Assembly: GCA_024752435.1 (NCBI GenBank)
Contig: CP103025.1
Span: forward strand, 1,736,001 to 1,800,000
DNA: 64,000 nt
Source: Allantophomopsis cytisporea
Lineage: Eukaryota > Ascomycota > Leotiomycetes > Phacidiales > Phacidiaceae
Direction of reading: 5' to 3'
The notes under the pieces: model-generated
Seen by the model: only the letters and a program-made list of their open reading frames with translations
Database searches by the model: none
What the model was told of the DNA's origin: nothing
Part shown: one piece after another, positions 11,401-24,355 of the stretch
Position numbering within the stretch: position 1 is the stretch's first letter
Layout of the letters: each line of letters starts with the position of its first letter
Translations under genes and position numbers: made by a program

Positions 11401-13085
11401 GTATGTATCAGCCCGCACAGTGTCAGGAGATCCTGATATCTATTCCCAAGAGTTCGAAGCGATGGGGACACGTGTGAAGAGGCTTAAACTATCATCCCGT
11501 CCACTTCTGATCCTTCACATCAAGTCTCCCTCACAATCAGACCACGTCGAAAGTGTAGCTGCTGCCCGACCCTATATTCACTCCTATTGCCCATCTCTCA
11601 AAGATGAGGTCTCGAGTACTCCATATTGAATCAGGGAAGCCCCTCAATAGTGATAATGACAACCTAGCCCATCGAACGAGTGGCAAGGGACTAAATGTCG
11701 ATGCAATACCGAGGCAAATATACATAAAACTTTTGACAGGGCAGGACTCCGGGTATCGATTGAATAGAGTTTAAGTCGGTCTCCGTCCTCAAAGCACATG
11801 GTTTGGTAGATCAGCATGATGATTATTTATCACTCGATAAATCATCCATGGGAGTATATTCTCTACCACATATGTACTTTACAGAATACTTTCAAAGTAC
11901 ACCCTACTATATTTATATTGCTGCATTCATGTCAATACGCAACCTCGGCCTTTTTGTTCCTCCCTCACATTTCCTTGTTATGTATTCCGCGTCCCCGCTA
12001 GCTGACTTACTTCCGGTACATACTATTGAGCGCCATTGCCAACCATGAAGCGAGGCCGCTTTCTCCAAACCACATTTGCCTTATGTATTGTTCGGCCCGG
12101 TAGTGCATCCGTACCTCATGCTTTTGCAAATCTCAGAGCTTCTAGGTTACGCACTACTGATGTTATGATTCTCATTGGAAGCGGTCATCAGCATCCGCAT
12201 GCATTAAATTCAAAGTCACCAGTTACTCGTAAGTCGTAAGTCGTAACTCACATGACATGGGGGCCCGGTAAGGAGCCCTTGGCAGATCCACTCTCGTGCT
12301 ACCGAACTACAAGCAAAGTGGCTTAACTTATTTCATGGGGCTAGCATTACGATCGTGCTCTGAGAATGCATGGGACGAATGAATTACTACAACTCTTGCG
12401 AAGTTAAACGTACGAGAATGAATCTTTTCAAATGGTAGGTGCTTTAACTTTTGGGCATTGATCTGTGAGAGGAACGAGCAGACTTTCGTACGCTTCTTAC
12501 TTCTGGAAGCGGAAGTTGGAGACCGAGGTAACTTCAATAGTGGCAAGAGAGCTCCCCCGAGCAAAAATTCTTTTGGATTCATATCGCGAATGACTTATAG
12601 ATTTCAGTGTAGCGATGCAAAGCCTGAAGCTAGATTGGGGGAATGAAAGCATGGATTGCTATACTTTCAAGATGGTCATGCATGACCAGTCTCACTCATA
12701 TCAAGTGGAACCAGGAAGGATTCTCACCATAGCATTCTAAGTAATCTTCCGAAAACCCTGGGATTGGCTATGGTACTTTCATATTCTTCCTGTGCTGTCC
12801 CGTTGAGAGACATTCCAATACTTCTGAAGCGGCGGGGTTTGGGTAGTCATCTTCACTCTCTATTCATAAGTTGCTTCAAATCGTCGTTCATAAGATCGTG
12901 GACCCTGCATCCCCAAAGAACGAGCAGGTGCACTGTGCAGTCCCAGACTCTTCCGACATTCCTTTAACCCCAGGTACTCCAGAAACTGTCGATCTTTTCC
13001 CACAACGCTTATCAAGAGAAAGATATCCAGACAGTTCGTTGACCATTTACCTATTCAACGGGTATCAACTTCAAAGCACAAGATC
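8401..13085. other. Long gene-poor stretch
   Basis: These 4.7 kb contain only short ORFs (under ~115 codons) with no recognisable protein pattern. They include the promoter side of the carboxylesterase and the 5' flank of the rhodopsin-domain gene. A short CACTCTC repeat lies at 9432-9460 and a GTAAGTC triplicate near 12230-12245. No tRNA or rRNA was seen. It may hold unrecognised small or non-coding genes. Confidence 0.45.
9432..9460. repeat. Short CACTCTC-type tandem repeat
   Basis: About four imperfect copies of a 7-bp CACTCTC unit lie in tandem. It is simple-sequence DNA in an intergenic region. Confidence 0.7.
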
Positions 13086-14396
13086 ATGGGAGACTCCAAC
13101 CACCTTTTCGTAGGCCAAGTGGTATGTTAGACATCAAAAGCTTCTAATTCTGACTGTAACTTATGCATACTTGCAGGTATCATGGTACATCTGTACTTTC
13201 GCTGCGTTGGCGTTTCTTGCACTTCGCATTACTGTGCGCATTCAACGTTTTCGCCATTTGTTTGTAGATGATTATTTGATCATGTTGAGTTCATGTTGTC
13301 TTGTTGGAGATCTTGCGATCCAGCAGCGCATGTGGAACCTTGGCATGTCTAACATTGGAGGTGTTGACACTCAAACCCGTATCAGCATTCTCAAATTGAT
13401 TATTCCTGGCTCAACGCTCTATATCACTTCACTCTGGGCGATCAAGATCGGACTTGTATGCTTCTACAAGAGACTTGCAGCTCGAACCAAGTTGCAAATA
13501 ATCTACAACATTTTGCTTGGAATTCTGGGCATTACCTACCTTTTCCTCATTTTCTATGTCGTAAGTCTGTCCGTTGAAATATACTCTTGAGACTATGCTA
13601 ATCCTTTGCCAGATATTTGCTTGTGTACCTATTGAGCGTAACTGGAACAGTGATCCTGCTTGTCCTGCATCAATCAGTAGTATAACGTATTGGATTACCA
13701 TTTTGTCGAACATCTTCACTGATTTCATCAGTAAGCATTCTTAATAACCGGTCCACTCAAACAAGGATATGTGCTAATTCCCTTCAAGTTATTTGTCTTC
13801 CAATCTCTATGGTTATAAAATTGAAGCTCCCGGCTAACCAGAAAGCTGGAGTAGCTGGTATCTTCGCTCTCGGATTCTTTGTTATCATTTCTTCCAGTAA
13901 GCAGGGCCTCTCCCTTTCCAACCCGAGATAATTCTAACTCCATCAAGTTGTTCGAGCATACTACTCGAAAAGGAATGAGACAATGTTGACATGCACGGTA
14001 TCCATGGTTGAAACCAGCATTGCAATCATTGCTTCCTCCCTCCCTTCCATCAAAACCCTCATTTATCACGTTCGGTCGACCAACGCCTCCAGTGGTCGCC
14101 ACTATGAATTGTCTTCACACCGCATGGGCACGCAAAACAACACTCAAATAGTAGCAGGATCCCGTGCATCCCGCCTAGGAGTTGGAACCCTGAGCAAGTC
14201 AAACCACCAGATGGCGAACGACTCCGATGAAGATTTGTTTGCCAAGGCAGAGACATCAAGCCATTCAGACAGTGTACACGGACATAGTGGTTCGGGGTTC
14301 GACACGAAGAACGGTATCGTGGTCAGCAGCACTTACGCTGTAGCTAGTGAGACAGATCTCCCACCTGCTGTTGAGCAGAGAGGGGTTAAATTTTAG
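13086..14396 (+). CDS. Fungal rhodopsin-domain integral membrane protein (7 TM)
   Basis: Five exons, 13086-13121, 13177-13560, 13613-13730, 13789-13896 and 13948-14396, give 364 residues. All introns are 50-60 bp with clean GT-AG ends. Seven hydrophobic segments can be read in order, starting with WYICTFAALAFLALRITVRI and the VDDYLIMLS motif typical of the Pfam Rhodopsin_fungal family, and ending with the TM7 segment SMVETSIAIIASSLPSIKTL. The C-terminal ~105 residues are a polar Ser/His-rich cytoplasmic tail. Despite the name, this family is not light-sensing opsin: I see no conserved retinal-binding lysine motif. The function is unknown; relatives are plasma-membrane proteins, some with a CFEM domain, which is absent here. 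A second member lies at 31.6 kb. Confidence 0.87.
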
Positions 14397-16552
14397 ATTT
14401 CTTTTGTTACGGCGGATATTCCTTTTACTTCTTTTTGGACTTATGGTCCCTTATTCCCTTGACAGCGGGCGTTGACGATGTTTACGAGACTTATTTAGAG
14501 TGAATCAGATAGTCCTGATTCCTCCTTCATTATACCATACTATGTCATATTGAAATCTTACTTAATAACGACAGATACTTACATGTATGCTAAGTTCAAG
14601 TGGTTGGCGTGTGTCTTGACTCCTGGATCGCGCCAAAATAATAGTATCATATCGCCACTTATTAAAATGCACTAGAAAGCCCCTTCCCCATTGTCTCTTC
14701 ACAAAACGACCATGCTCATCAAGATATTCGGAAAGAAAAAAATTGCAATTAATCAACATGGACGCAGATACGCCTTGGCATTGATTGGGCTGTTCTATTC
14801 ACGTAAGTTGCTTCCCAGAAGGTTACATCGCTTGAGAGCCACGAGGACTGGGCCCAACAGTGGATCTTAGACCAGCCGAGACCATCTTTAAGCTTCCAGA
14901 GCTCAGGGGTATGCGTGAGACACCCTTGTCCTTGTACATAAATGCTTAGCAGAAGTCCCAAGGACCAATGGCTCGGGTATGATAACCCGGATATGATTCT
15001 AGAGCTTCTGGAATTGCAGGCGATGTATTGTTTTGATGATCACATATCTGCAGAGTGTAACAAATGGGTGGCTTAAGGCTCCTCAGTAAGGAAGGCTTGG
15101 ATTTTCTGGCTGAGCATGGATAGACGCGTCAGATGGATGATACTTAATTTTAGATGCGGGATGACAAGTAAGCCCCTTTATGCAGTAGAATTATATTCTT
15201 ACAAATTCAATATATGGTATAAGCTGAAATGTCAAATCCCACCTCTGCAGTTCCAAATAGTCACTCGAGCTGCTCGTCACGGCTCCTGGGGATTTGATAT
15301 TTTTTTCTCTTCAAATGTTCAAGAGAAACTATGCTCTAGCGCGACAAATCCAGATCTCATGATCGAAAGGAAACCTGCTTCACGGTCAGATAGGACTCTC
15401 CCTCTTCATCTCTTAGTGATTTTTTTCTTTTAGAGTAGATGATACGGTCAAATTCAATAAGGAAGCTGCCTGACATTTCCTGGTAATCTTGAGTTTCTAT
15501 ATACCGCAAATAAGTCCATTATATACCATACATAAATCATTATATCACGACCGTGTAACCATCAAAATAACAAACACATAAGTCTCTTGAGATCATCTGT
15601 ATTGTAGTAAATCCACAGGTAAATGATAAGAGGCCATTTGGGAATTTAAAGAAGGCCCAGATTTGTATTTGTAACTTCGATCGTCTCCCCACAAAATGGC
15701 TCGCCTCGCGATTAAACTTCAAAATATGCTTAACAATCAACCTCAACGATCGCCTTAAAGATAGAACTGATGATGATCCCAAGTCCAAACCAAAGAATGA
15801 TTCTGACTATCGACATTGTTTTGTCTCAAACGCACAAAAACAACAATGTAGCCAAATCAAAGAATATGTAAAGCACATAAAAAAGTATGAATTTTAAGGA
15901 TCTACGAAAACAATATAATATCCAATTCCACTTTATAATCCAAGTGTTTCATTTCCACATACTCTCTCTCCTATGAGACTCTTGCAGCCAACCTAACATC
16001 CCCTTCCCCCACTCAAGAATATTTAAACTGTCCCATCACAAAGAATCCCGCATGCTGCGAAATTCCTGATCTCATGAGCCTATAATTTAACCTGTGCCTC
16101 TCTGTCCCTTCTCTTTGCCTCCCGTATCTAAGCAATACTTTGTTATATCTCGTATAGGCACACGATTATTTTCGGTAACAGTTGTGCAACAGCATCGACA
16201 TATTGCCGCAATAATCCAGTGCGGGCTAGTCCGCAGAGTACAGTAGGTGTTCGGGTGCAGGAGGAGAGGGTGGCTGACTGGGTGATAGTTATTGTTGTTG
16301 GTTGCACACCAATTCCTTTGATAAGATTTTGGAGCGGGATTAAAAACTCGAGGCTTATGTTTACTTGATAGAAATGCAGAACCGGAAAATGCGAGCGTTC
16401 TGGTGGTGCCTGAATTGATAGCTCAGGGACTGCAGAACGCTACGGATAAAAGGAACGTAACAGAAAAGTAGGATTTACGGTTATGATATGCAACCTGGTC
16501 GATTAAGACTTTGCCTTGTATTACACTATCGATCTGTCTCTGCAGGATCATC
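14397..16552. other. Intergenic, convergent 3' flanks
   Basis: These 2.15 kb lie between two convergent gene ends. They are AT-rich with many short ORFs, none protein-like. No repeat, RNA or pseudogene was recognised. Confidence 0.5.
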
Positions 16553-18540
16553 TCACACATAATTGCCCGCCCTGTCCATGACTTTCTCCAGGGGCTCCAT
16601 GTTCCCTCCGTTAACCTTCCAGACGTAAATGCCATCTCCCCCATGCTGCGGAACGTCGTCATCCCCACTCATCCATTTCCACGCCACAGTTAATTCTCGT
16701 TCAGTAAGTTCAAAACTCAACTGCTTACTGCGACCTAGAGGCTTATAACTCTTGCGCAAGACCGGTCCCTGAAAAGTAGCATACCAGCCTACCCTGCCTT
16801 TCTCCTTCGGATCTACTTCATAGTTCATGTCATCATCTCCATCACCGCCAGGGATTTGTTTGGCCAGGATAGGGGTAGCACATATTGAGGCGAGAGCACA
16901 GGCAGTAGCATAGTGAACATACTGCTGGACCTCTTCGAAAGATGAGAGAGGTGGTGGCGCAGGACAAGTATCGATTCCCGATACAGTGATTTGGAACTGC
17001 GTCACAGCCAGCGGGTAGATCATCGTGCGGAAGCGGATTGTGAAAGTGATGTTCTCGCCAATTTTGAGCTGTGCCTCTCCTTTCAGCTGATCTATCAAAG
17101 TATCTAGCACTTGGAGAGTAGACGCCTTTTCTGTTGCCGTAGATTTGGCAGTGGGCTCATTCATGCATGCATATGTTGCTGGAACCGACGCAGCACCCAA
17201 TATAGTGCAAGTCACACCAAGAGCTGAGTGTATAGATTTCAACGAACTTTGATGGTGAACCCGAGCCAGCAATGGACGAAGGAGCATGTATGGAGGCGTG
17301 GCACGTTTCGCAGAGGATATGGCTGGGGGTGGCTGCGAACGGCGACGGAGATTTTGGTGGTGTGCATAAGAAAGCAGCAGGTGCAATGCAAGAGAGAATG
17401 CTTCGGCTAAGGTGTTGTCTACTTCTGATTCTTCAAGTTGCGAAGGTACTGCATCCGAGACTGAGATGTAATCAAGAATGATCTCCTGTGAAGGCGAAAC
17501 TCGACAAGATAGAGTGTTACCGACTGAGCGAACACCTTGGTTAGTCAAGATGCGTGCCTCACGGTCGAGTTCGTGATAGAGTTCTTCTTCAAAGATGGTG
17601 TTGCGTGCCTGCAATATCAAGGCTTCGATGGGAGCGTCATCATCCAATTGCTGCGGCAGTTTTGCTGTGCCAGTAATTATACCGTCAGTCCGAATTCGAA
17701 CTCTGACAGCCTTGGTTGGAGAGTCTGAAAGGTTCTGGTCAAGAATGATACCACCGTCCTTGGTCCGACGCAGCGCAGCAAGACCTCGGTTCCTAAATTC
17801 CGGCGCAGCTTCAGAGAATCCGTATCTGACTGCCAAAGTGTGTCGTTCTTGTGGTAAGCGGCATACAGCCCAACCTTTTTCACTAACAGCCAAAACCTGT
17901 TCCCAATATTTTGTTTCCGATTCTATCTCTTTCTCTAGCCGTGAGGCAGATGCGAGGATCGAGTCGACGGATTTATTAAGTGCCTGCACTTTCCAGCCGT
18001 TGCCCACAAGCTTCCTATCATTTTTAACAGCCTCCGTAGCCCTGACACCTTGCACTTTATCTGCGCCAAGAGTACCCGTCGGAATGTTGGCTTTGAGAAA
18101 TGGTGATATGGAGAGACCTGCTTGGACTGGGGAGTCTTTGGAGAGTAGGAGAGAAATGAAATCGAGGGCCATTGCGGATCCATTGAAGGCAGTACTGAAT
18201 ATTCACATCAGTGTCATTCCTGTGCCTAAGCATCTCTGACTCACTCAATTTCACTCAAAATGTTCGCACGAGCTGTCATAAGCTCTTTCAATCTGTCTGG
18301 CTCCTCGTCTTCATCTTCCTCCCCCGCTCTCTCTTCCTCTCCATCACTATCACTCCCGCCCTTCTCTGACGTTCCACTCACAAGTGCTGCAATTTCTTGC
18401 TCGAGAGCATCCTCGTTAACAAGGCGGAAGTTCCCTCTCTCGTGATTTATACGCGCAATCACAGTTTGTAGAGCATTTGCCTTCTTGTCCTCGTGAGGCC
18501 ATGCGCGCAACGAGATTGGTAAATCACTGTGTGTGGTCAT
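16553..18540 (-). CDS. MED17: Mediator of RNA polymerase II transcription subunit 17
   Basis: Two exons on the minus strand, 18540-18245 and 18194-16553, give 645 residues. The 50-bp intron has a GTGAGT donor and TATTCAG acceptor, and the joined frame reads ANILSEIDTAFNGSAMALDF. The N-terminus carries ISLRAWP, then an acidic run (DSDGEEERAGEEDEDEEPD). The body has the MED17 landmarks ALDFISLLLSK, a ~WEQVLAVSEKGWAVCRLP segment and RHTLAVRYGFSEAAPEFRNR. The protein is the head-module scaffold of Mediator (yeast Srb4), acting in the nucleus to link activators and Pol II. Length agrees with other fungal MED17 proteins. It is divergent from phosphofructokinase with ~1.27 kb between starts. Confidence 0.94.
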
Positions 18541-19811
18541 GGTGACCTGGGCTGCGCGTATCTCTGCGCAACTTCGTATAGGCCTGTGAAGTTAATGAAA
18601 GACCAAGTGAAAAGTTCGAAACCGTCGGAGATGGTGGTGTTCATGCAATATGCAGGGCTTCAAATAAGGTAAACAAGGTACCTATTCGCTCGGATACATA
18701 CAATCGTCTCGCAAGGCTTTGATTTTCGACAATGCACTTGGTAGCCTTACATGCCTAAAGAGGTCCGGTCGCTGAGATTTGAACTCCGACAAGACATCAC
18801 TTTCACATATACCTAGGTAAGGTACACAGCAAGGTACAATATGGTCATGGATGTTTACCTGACTCAACACCACTTACGTTGATGAAGCAATTGATGTGCA
18901 TAAATGGTCCTTCTCATTCGGATCTACGATGATGATGGGAGAAGCAACAGCGACGACAACATCAACAAGCAATCATCCAAGCATTACTGTATGTAACATG
19001 AATACTTGACAACTCCGCTGTCCCACCGCTGTTTGTTCCATCACTGGCGTCACCCTACCAAATGGACGTCATTTACAGTACTTATCCGAAATACTGCCTA
19101 GTGCATCAGTGGATTTGTTCTTGGGTGTCAATAGCCACTAAGAAGGGCCGTAAAGTCGCAGGAAGGCCACCTTTTAAGGCTTTGCAACTGGCAAATGCGT
19201 ACTTTGATAAGGCCGAAGTTACAAGGGAAGGGGTCTTGACTTCTTCGATCCCATGCAGTACCTATGTATGTACATCAGTGAGGCTACACTCCTAGTATCC
19301 TACTAGATCTCACTCATATCAACCTGTCATTTTCAGGCCAAGTCAGTTCCGCAGCAAATCTCCAAAACAATGCCTCAGAAACGAAGTACTCATACAATAC
19401 AATAGATCTCCGTAGAGTAATTGCAGATACCTTAAGTTGCTTAAGAAGAAAGCTCCGGCACTCGACTTGGTTCTATTTCAATAATGGAAGAGTGGGAATC
19501 TCAGAGTGCCATTTGATTGGATTTCCTTCCTTTACCACAAAGCTTCACCTGCATTATGCCCCACCAAAGTTTTTTCAGCCTTCGTCATAAGCCAATGTCC
19601 CAGCACACCCAAGAGACAGAGATTCAATCCACCCCGCCAAACGCCTGTGCTTTCCTCTTCTTCCTTTGCAATTACACATCACATCTCAACATTCAAATTA
19701 TCGCTATTCACCATTGAAGCCTTTAGATCCCCCTCAGATTTCCTTCGCATTGAGCGACTTTTTAACCCCAATAATTGTCAACCTCTATTATATACATTGT
19801 CTCACGCAAAC
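18541..19811. promoter_or_regulatory. Divergent intergenic region of MED17 and phosphofructokinase
   Basis: This 1.27-kb region holds both promoters. The last 300 bp before the phosphofructokinase start are pyrimidine-rich, with TATATAC near 19790 and the start context CAAACATGGC. A palindromic CACCACTTACG area occurs near 18870. No coding gene is seen. The frame upstream of the phosphofructokinase ATG stays open but has no in-frame ATG. Confidence 0.5.
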
Positions 19812-22290
19812 ATGGCTCCGATTCCCCCACCAAGCCTTGATGGCAAGAAGCGGAGAATTGGTATGATGACCAGTGGTGGTGATGCTCCTGGAATGAACGG
19901 TGCTGTCAGAGCTGTGGTCAGAGAGACCATCTCCAAGGGCTGTGAATCATACTGTGTTTTTGAGGGATATGAGGGTCTCGTCCAAGGCGGTGATCTCCTG
20001 AAGAAGATGGACTGGTCCGATGTCAGAAGCTACCTCTCCGAAGGAGGAACTCTCATTGGTACCGCCAGATGTATGGCCTTTTACGAACGTCCGGGACGAG
20101 TTACAGCTGCCAAGAACATGATCTTGAGCGGAATTGATGCTTTGATCATCTGTGGTGGTGACGGATCTCTGACCGGTGCAGACAGATTCCGTGCAGAATG
20201 GCCAAGTCTGCTTAAGGAATTGGTTGAGACAAAGCAGTTGACTGCTGAGCAGATTAAGCCTTACAAGCACCTCAATATCGTCGGTCTCGTTGGTTCCATC
20301 GACAACGACATGTCCGGAACTGATGCCACTATTGGAGCTTTCTCTGCGCTGCACCGAATTTGCGAAATGGTCGATTACATTGAGGCCACCGCTGCGTCAC
20401 ACTCCAGAGCCTTCGTTGTGGAAGTCATGGGTAGACATTGTGGTTGGTTGGCACTCATGACTGGTGTTGCGACTGGCGCAGATTTCGTTTTCATTCCAGA
20501 GAAGCCGCGTCCAGATAACTGGAGAGAGGAGATGTGCAAAATTGTTGAGAAGGTAAGCTGAATAGTTATGGTTACCCGGAGTATTTGGAGCTGACAGCCC
20601 CGTAGCACAGAAAGATCGGAAAGAGAAAGACCATCGTCGTCGTAGCAGAGGGTGCCCACGATATTGAGGGCAAGAAGATTTCACCGGAAATGATCAAAGA
20701 TCTCCTCGCTGATCCAAAGGGCCTTGCTCTCGATACTCGTATCACAACTCTCGGACACGTCCAGCGTGGAGGAAGTGCTTGCGCATACGACAGATACCTT
20801 TCAACCCTTCAAGGTGTTGAGGCAGTAAACGCTGTCCTTGAGGCAACTCCGGAGACTCCAACTCCTTTCATTGCCATCAACGAGAACAAGATTACCAGAA
20901 AGCCCCTTATGGAGGCGGTTAAGGACACCAAGGAGGTCGCGAAGGCAATCGAGGCACAAGACTTTGACAGGGCTATGAGCTTGAGAGATACTGAGTTCTC
21001 TGACTTCTACAACTGCTACATGACCACCACACAAACAGATCTGGATGCTTCCAAGAAGCTTCCATCGCACAAGGTATGTGTAAAGTCCTTGACAATATGA
21101 ACTAAGCTGACAAATTTTAGCGCATGCGCATCGGTATCATTCACGTTGGTGCCCCAGCTGGAGGAATGAATGCCGCTACTCGTGCCGCTGTTGCACACTG
21201 TTTAACTCGTGGTCACACCCCAATTGCGATTCACAATGGTTTTGCTGGTCTCTGCCGTCACCACGCAGATGATCCAAAGGGTGCAATTCGGGAGTTCGAT
21301 TGGCTCGAGGTTGATGGCTGGGCTAGCAAGGGAGGTTCTGAGATTGGTACCAACAGAGAATTGCCAGAGGATGCTGGTATGGAGAAGATTGCCGATCTCT
21401 TCAAGCACTACAAGATTGAAGGTCTTTTCATTGTTGGTGGTTTCGAGGCCTTCCACTCTCTTTCTCAACTTCGCAAGGCTCGCCAGCAATACCGCTCTCT
21501 GTGCATCCCAATGACTCTCCTCCCAGCCACCATTTCCAACAACGTTCCTGGTACCGAATACTCCCTTGGTTCTGATACCTGCTTGAACGAGCTTGTCCGC
21601 TACTGTGATACCATCAAGCAGTCCGCATCTGCTTCCCGCAGACGTGTATTCGTTATTGAGACTCAGGGTGGAAGATCTGGCTATATTGCTACCATGGCAG
21701 CTCTTGCAGTTGGTGCTGTTGCTGTCTATACTCCAGAAGAGGGTGTTAGCATCAAGATGCTTTCAGCTGACATTGAGCACTTGAAGAAGGTCTTTGCAGA
21801 AGATGCTGGTCAATCTCGTGCAGGACGCTTAATCTTGATCAACGAGAAGTCCAGCAAGGTTTACAATGCCAAGCTTATTGCCGACATGATCAGAGAGGAG
21901 GCCCATGGCAAGTTCGAGTCCAGAGATTCTATCCCAGGTCACGTCCAGCAGGGTGGTATTCCATCCCCAATGGACCGTACTCGTGCTGTCAGATTGGCTA
22001 TGAAGTGTATGGAGCATATTGAGGCTTTCCAGAAGGCTACTCCAGAAGAGATCCTTGAGGATGACCAAACTTGCACCGTTATTGGTATTAAGGGAGCTTC
22101 TGTTGTCTTCAGTCCAATGAAGCAAGTTGAGGAGGAAGAGACCGACTGGAAGAACAGAAGGCCATTGCACGCTTTCTGGCTTGGACTCAAGGATGTCGTC
22201 GACACCATGAGCGGTAGACCACCAGTTCCAAAGCCAGAGACAACTCTGACTGGCGCTCATGCTAGAGATACGAAGAGAGGCTTGGAGTAA
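19812..22290 (+). CDS. pfkA: ATP-dependent 6-phosphofructokinase
   Basis: Three exons, 19812-20552, 20606-21073 and 21121-22290, give 792 residues, the usual size of a fungal PFK subunit. Both junctions are phase 0. The N-terminal half has the ATP/substrate motifs [18 protein letters not shown] (from residue 18), [10 protein letters not shown] and [16 protein letters not shown], whose TIDxD-type aspartates are catalytic. The C-terminal half is the duplicated regulatory copy ([34 protein letters not shown]). It converts fructose 6-phosphate to fructose 1,6-bisphosphate in cytosolic glycolysis. Codon use is strongly biased (GCC, GTC, AAG), as in highly expressed fungal genes. The ATG at 19812 is chosen because no in-frame ATG lies upstream and family conservation begins soon after it. 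Confidence 0.97.
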
Positions 22291-22851
22291 ATGTCTCCCT
22301 GATGACGTGGAATGACAGGAAAATGGGTGGAATGATGATGTATGAGAGAAAAGTCGATGATGTGAACGTTCGAATGGAACAGCTGTAAATAGACCTTTAC
22401 TGAATTACCCTTAACAATATGACTTTTTTGCATTTCAAAGGCTCTCGGGGGTGCAGTGTGAGATGTTGATGGATATTTAATTTCAGACCCACGTGATCAC
22501 GCGCAGAATTGCGTAGTTGCTTCCAGTCTGCGGTATGCGCGCTGCTGCTGGCTAACTCGCGAGTCTGACATCATTTACACCATAATTCTCAAACGCGCAA
22601 AGCACCTCGAATCGAATTTATATCGAGAACATCCTACATTCGATATATACAGAATCGACGCGAATTCTTCTCAAACTGATTGTACTCAATTTTCCACTTC
22701 CAGTTCTCTCTGATCTAGCACGATAAATCCGATAAGTAAGATCTCGTGGTGAACCACAGTCCAACGAGTGGGTTCACTGTTTGTCAACCACAATTGAGGG
22801 CGCACTGTTTCAAAACACAAATCGTAATCTCCTCTAATCTGGGCTTTACCT
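22291..22851. other. Intergenic between phosphofructokinase and the PARP-zinc-finger gene
   Basis: 561 bp hold the phosphofructokinase 3' UTR and the downstream promoter. CACGTGATCACGCG-type sequence near 22490-22505 contains an E-box-like CACGTG. Nothing else is recognised. Confidence 0.45.
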
Positions 22852-24355
22852 ATGCCATACCGTGTTGGTAAGTTCCTTGCTCGACAGATTCTTTTATTCA
22901 TTACTCGTCCACCCATTGGAAAGCACATAAACCCCATTCCCGTTCACTGGAACAGCGAAATACTGGCACGATATACTGACCTTTTCCAGAATTAGCTTCA
23001 ACTGGTCGCGCTGGCTGTCAAGATGCCGCGTGTAAGAAGGACCAGATCAAGATAGACAAAGGAACACTGCGTTGTGGCACGTGGCTCGAGACTGAACAGT
23101 TCTCTGGATGGAGATGGAAGCACTGGTAACCATCCGTTGCTGACCTTTTCAATTTACTTTACTAAATGACTTAGGGGTTGTGTTTCTGGCAAGCAGCTGG
23201 ACAATATCCGTAAGAGCCTTGAACATCCAACACGTGAGGGAGAGTATGATTGGGATATGATGGATGGTTTACAGGGCGAAGACAAGAAGGACAGATTGCC
23301 TCCAGACGAGCAGGAGAAGGTGAAGCGCTGCATCAAACAGGGCCATATTGATCCTGAAGACTGGAATGGCGACCCAGAATGCAATGTTCTCGGGAAGACT
23401 GGTATCCACCTCACTGCAACCCAGAAAAAGAAGAAAGAAGAGGCCGAGGCTAAGGAAGTAAGTTATGTGTTGCCTACGAAAGGCGAGTTATGTGTCTAAT
23501 ATTTCACAGAGTGAGAACGGAGACTCTCCTCAGAAGACGAAGAAGCGAGGTCGTGGCAAAAAAGAAGATGCTGGAGACAGTGAAGAAGACGTCAAGCCTG
23601 CCAAGAAGAAAGGCAAGAAGGCCACTAAGAAAGATGAAGAATCCGAGGACGAGAAACCTGTCAAGAAAAGTCGTGCCAAGAAATCCGTAAAGGAGGAGGA
23701 TGCCGATAGCGACGAAGTGGTTCCTGCTAAGAAGCAGCGTGGCAAGAAAGCTGCAGTGAAGGAAGAGCCCGATAGCGAGATTGAAGAGAAAGCTGCTCTA
23801 TCTAAGAAGCGCGGCAAAAAAGCTGCCGTCAAGGAGGAGGACAGCGATGATGAGGTCATTCCGGTCAAAAAACAGCGTGGCAAGAAAGCCACAGTGAAGG
23901 CCGACGTTTCTACCTTGATCCCTAACATCAGCGACGCAGATCTTCACGCTGAGTTTCGTTCCAAGCTGGACGAAGATGACCCTGACGATGACTACCCGAA
24001 CTACGTGCAGATCAGGAAGGAATTTGCAGATGCTGATGCCATGGGTGCTGCTATGCAAGAGTTCTTCAACTTCAGGTATGGTGCTGAGGTCGAGAAGGAT
24101 CCAAAGTTGATTGAGGAGGTTGGCAAGGTTGGCAAGATCTTTGAGGAGTTTTTGAAGATGCGCAGTGGTTATGGAAGTGTTGAGGAGATGCAGAAGGCTA
24201 TGGAAGATGAAGAAAAGAGCGAGAAGGCCGAAAAGACTGAGGTCAAGAAGAAAGGTCGTAAGGCGAAGGTCAAGAACGAGCCAACTGAGGAGGATGCTGG
24301 CTTACTTGAAGAGACTAAGCCAGCTAAGAAGACTCGCAAGTCTTCGAGGAAGTAA
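22852..24355 (+). CDS. PARP-type zinc-finger nuclear protein with Lys-rich repeats
   Basis: Four exons, 22852-22867, 22990-23125, 23175-23457 and 23510-24355, give 426 residues. The first coding exon is only 16 nt. Residues 4-60 form a PARP-type finger: RVELASTGRAGCQDAACKK, then WRWKHWGCVSGK, with likely zinc ligands C15, C20, H50 and C53. The catalytic PARP domain is absent. Residues ~145-270 are alternating acidic and basic repeats of the form SDDEVxPVKKQRGKKA, reminiscent of AT-hook or histone-H1-like tails. A helical region follows (ISDADLHAEFRSKLDEDDPD onward to ~365), then another basic tail. PARP fingers bind DNA breaks, so a chromatin or DNA-repair role is likely. Small fungal proteins of this layout are known but poorly characterised. 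Confidence 0.88.

Noticed and set aside
19506..19811. Open frame continuing upstream of phosphofructokinase
   Set aside because: It has no in-frame ATG; the sequence is a pyrimidine-rich leader and family similarity starts after ATG 19812.
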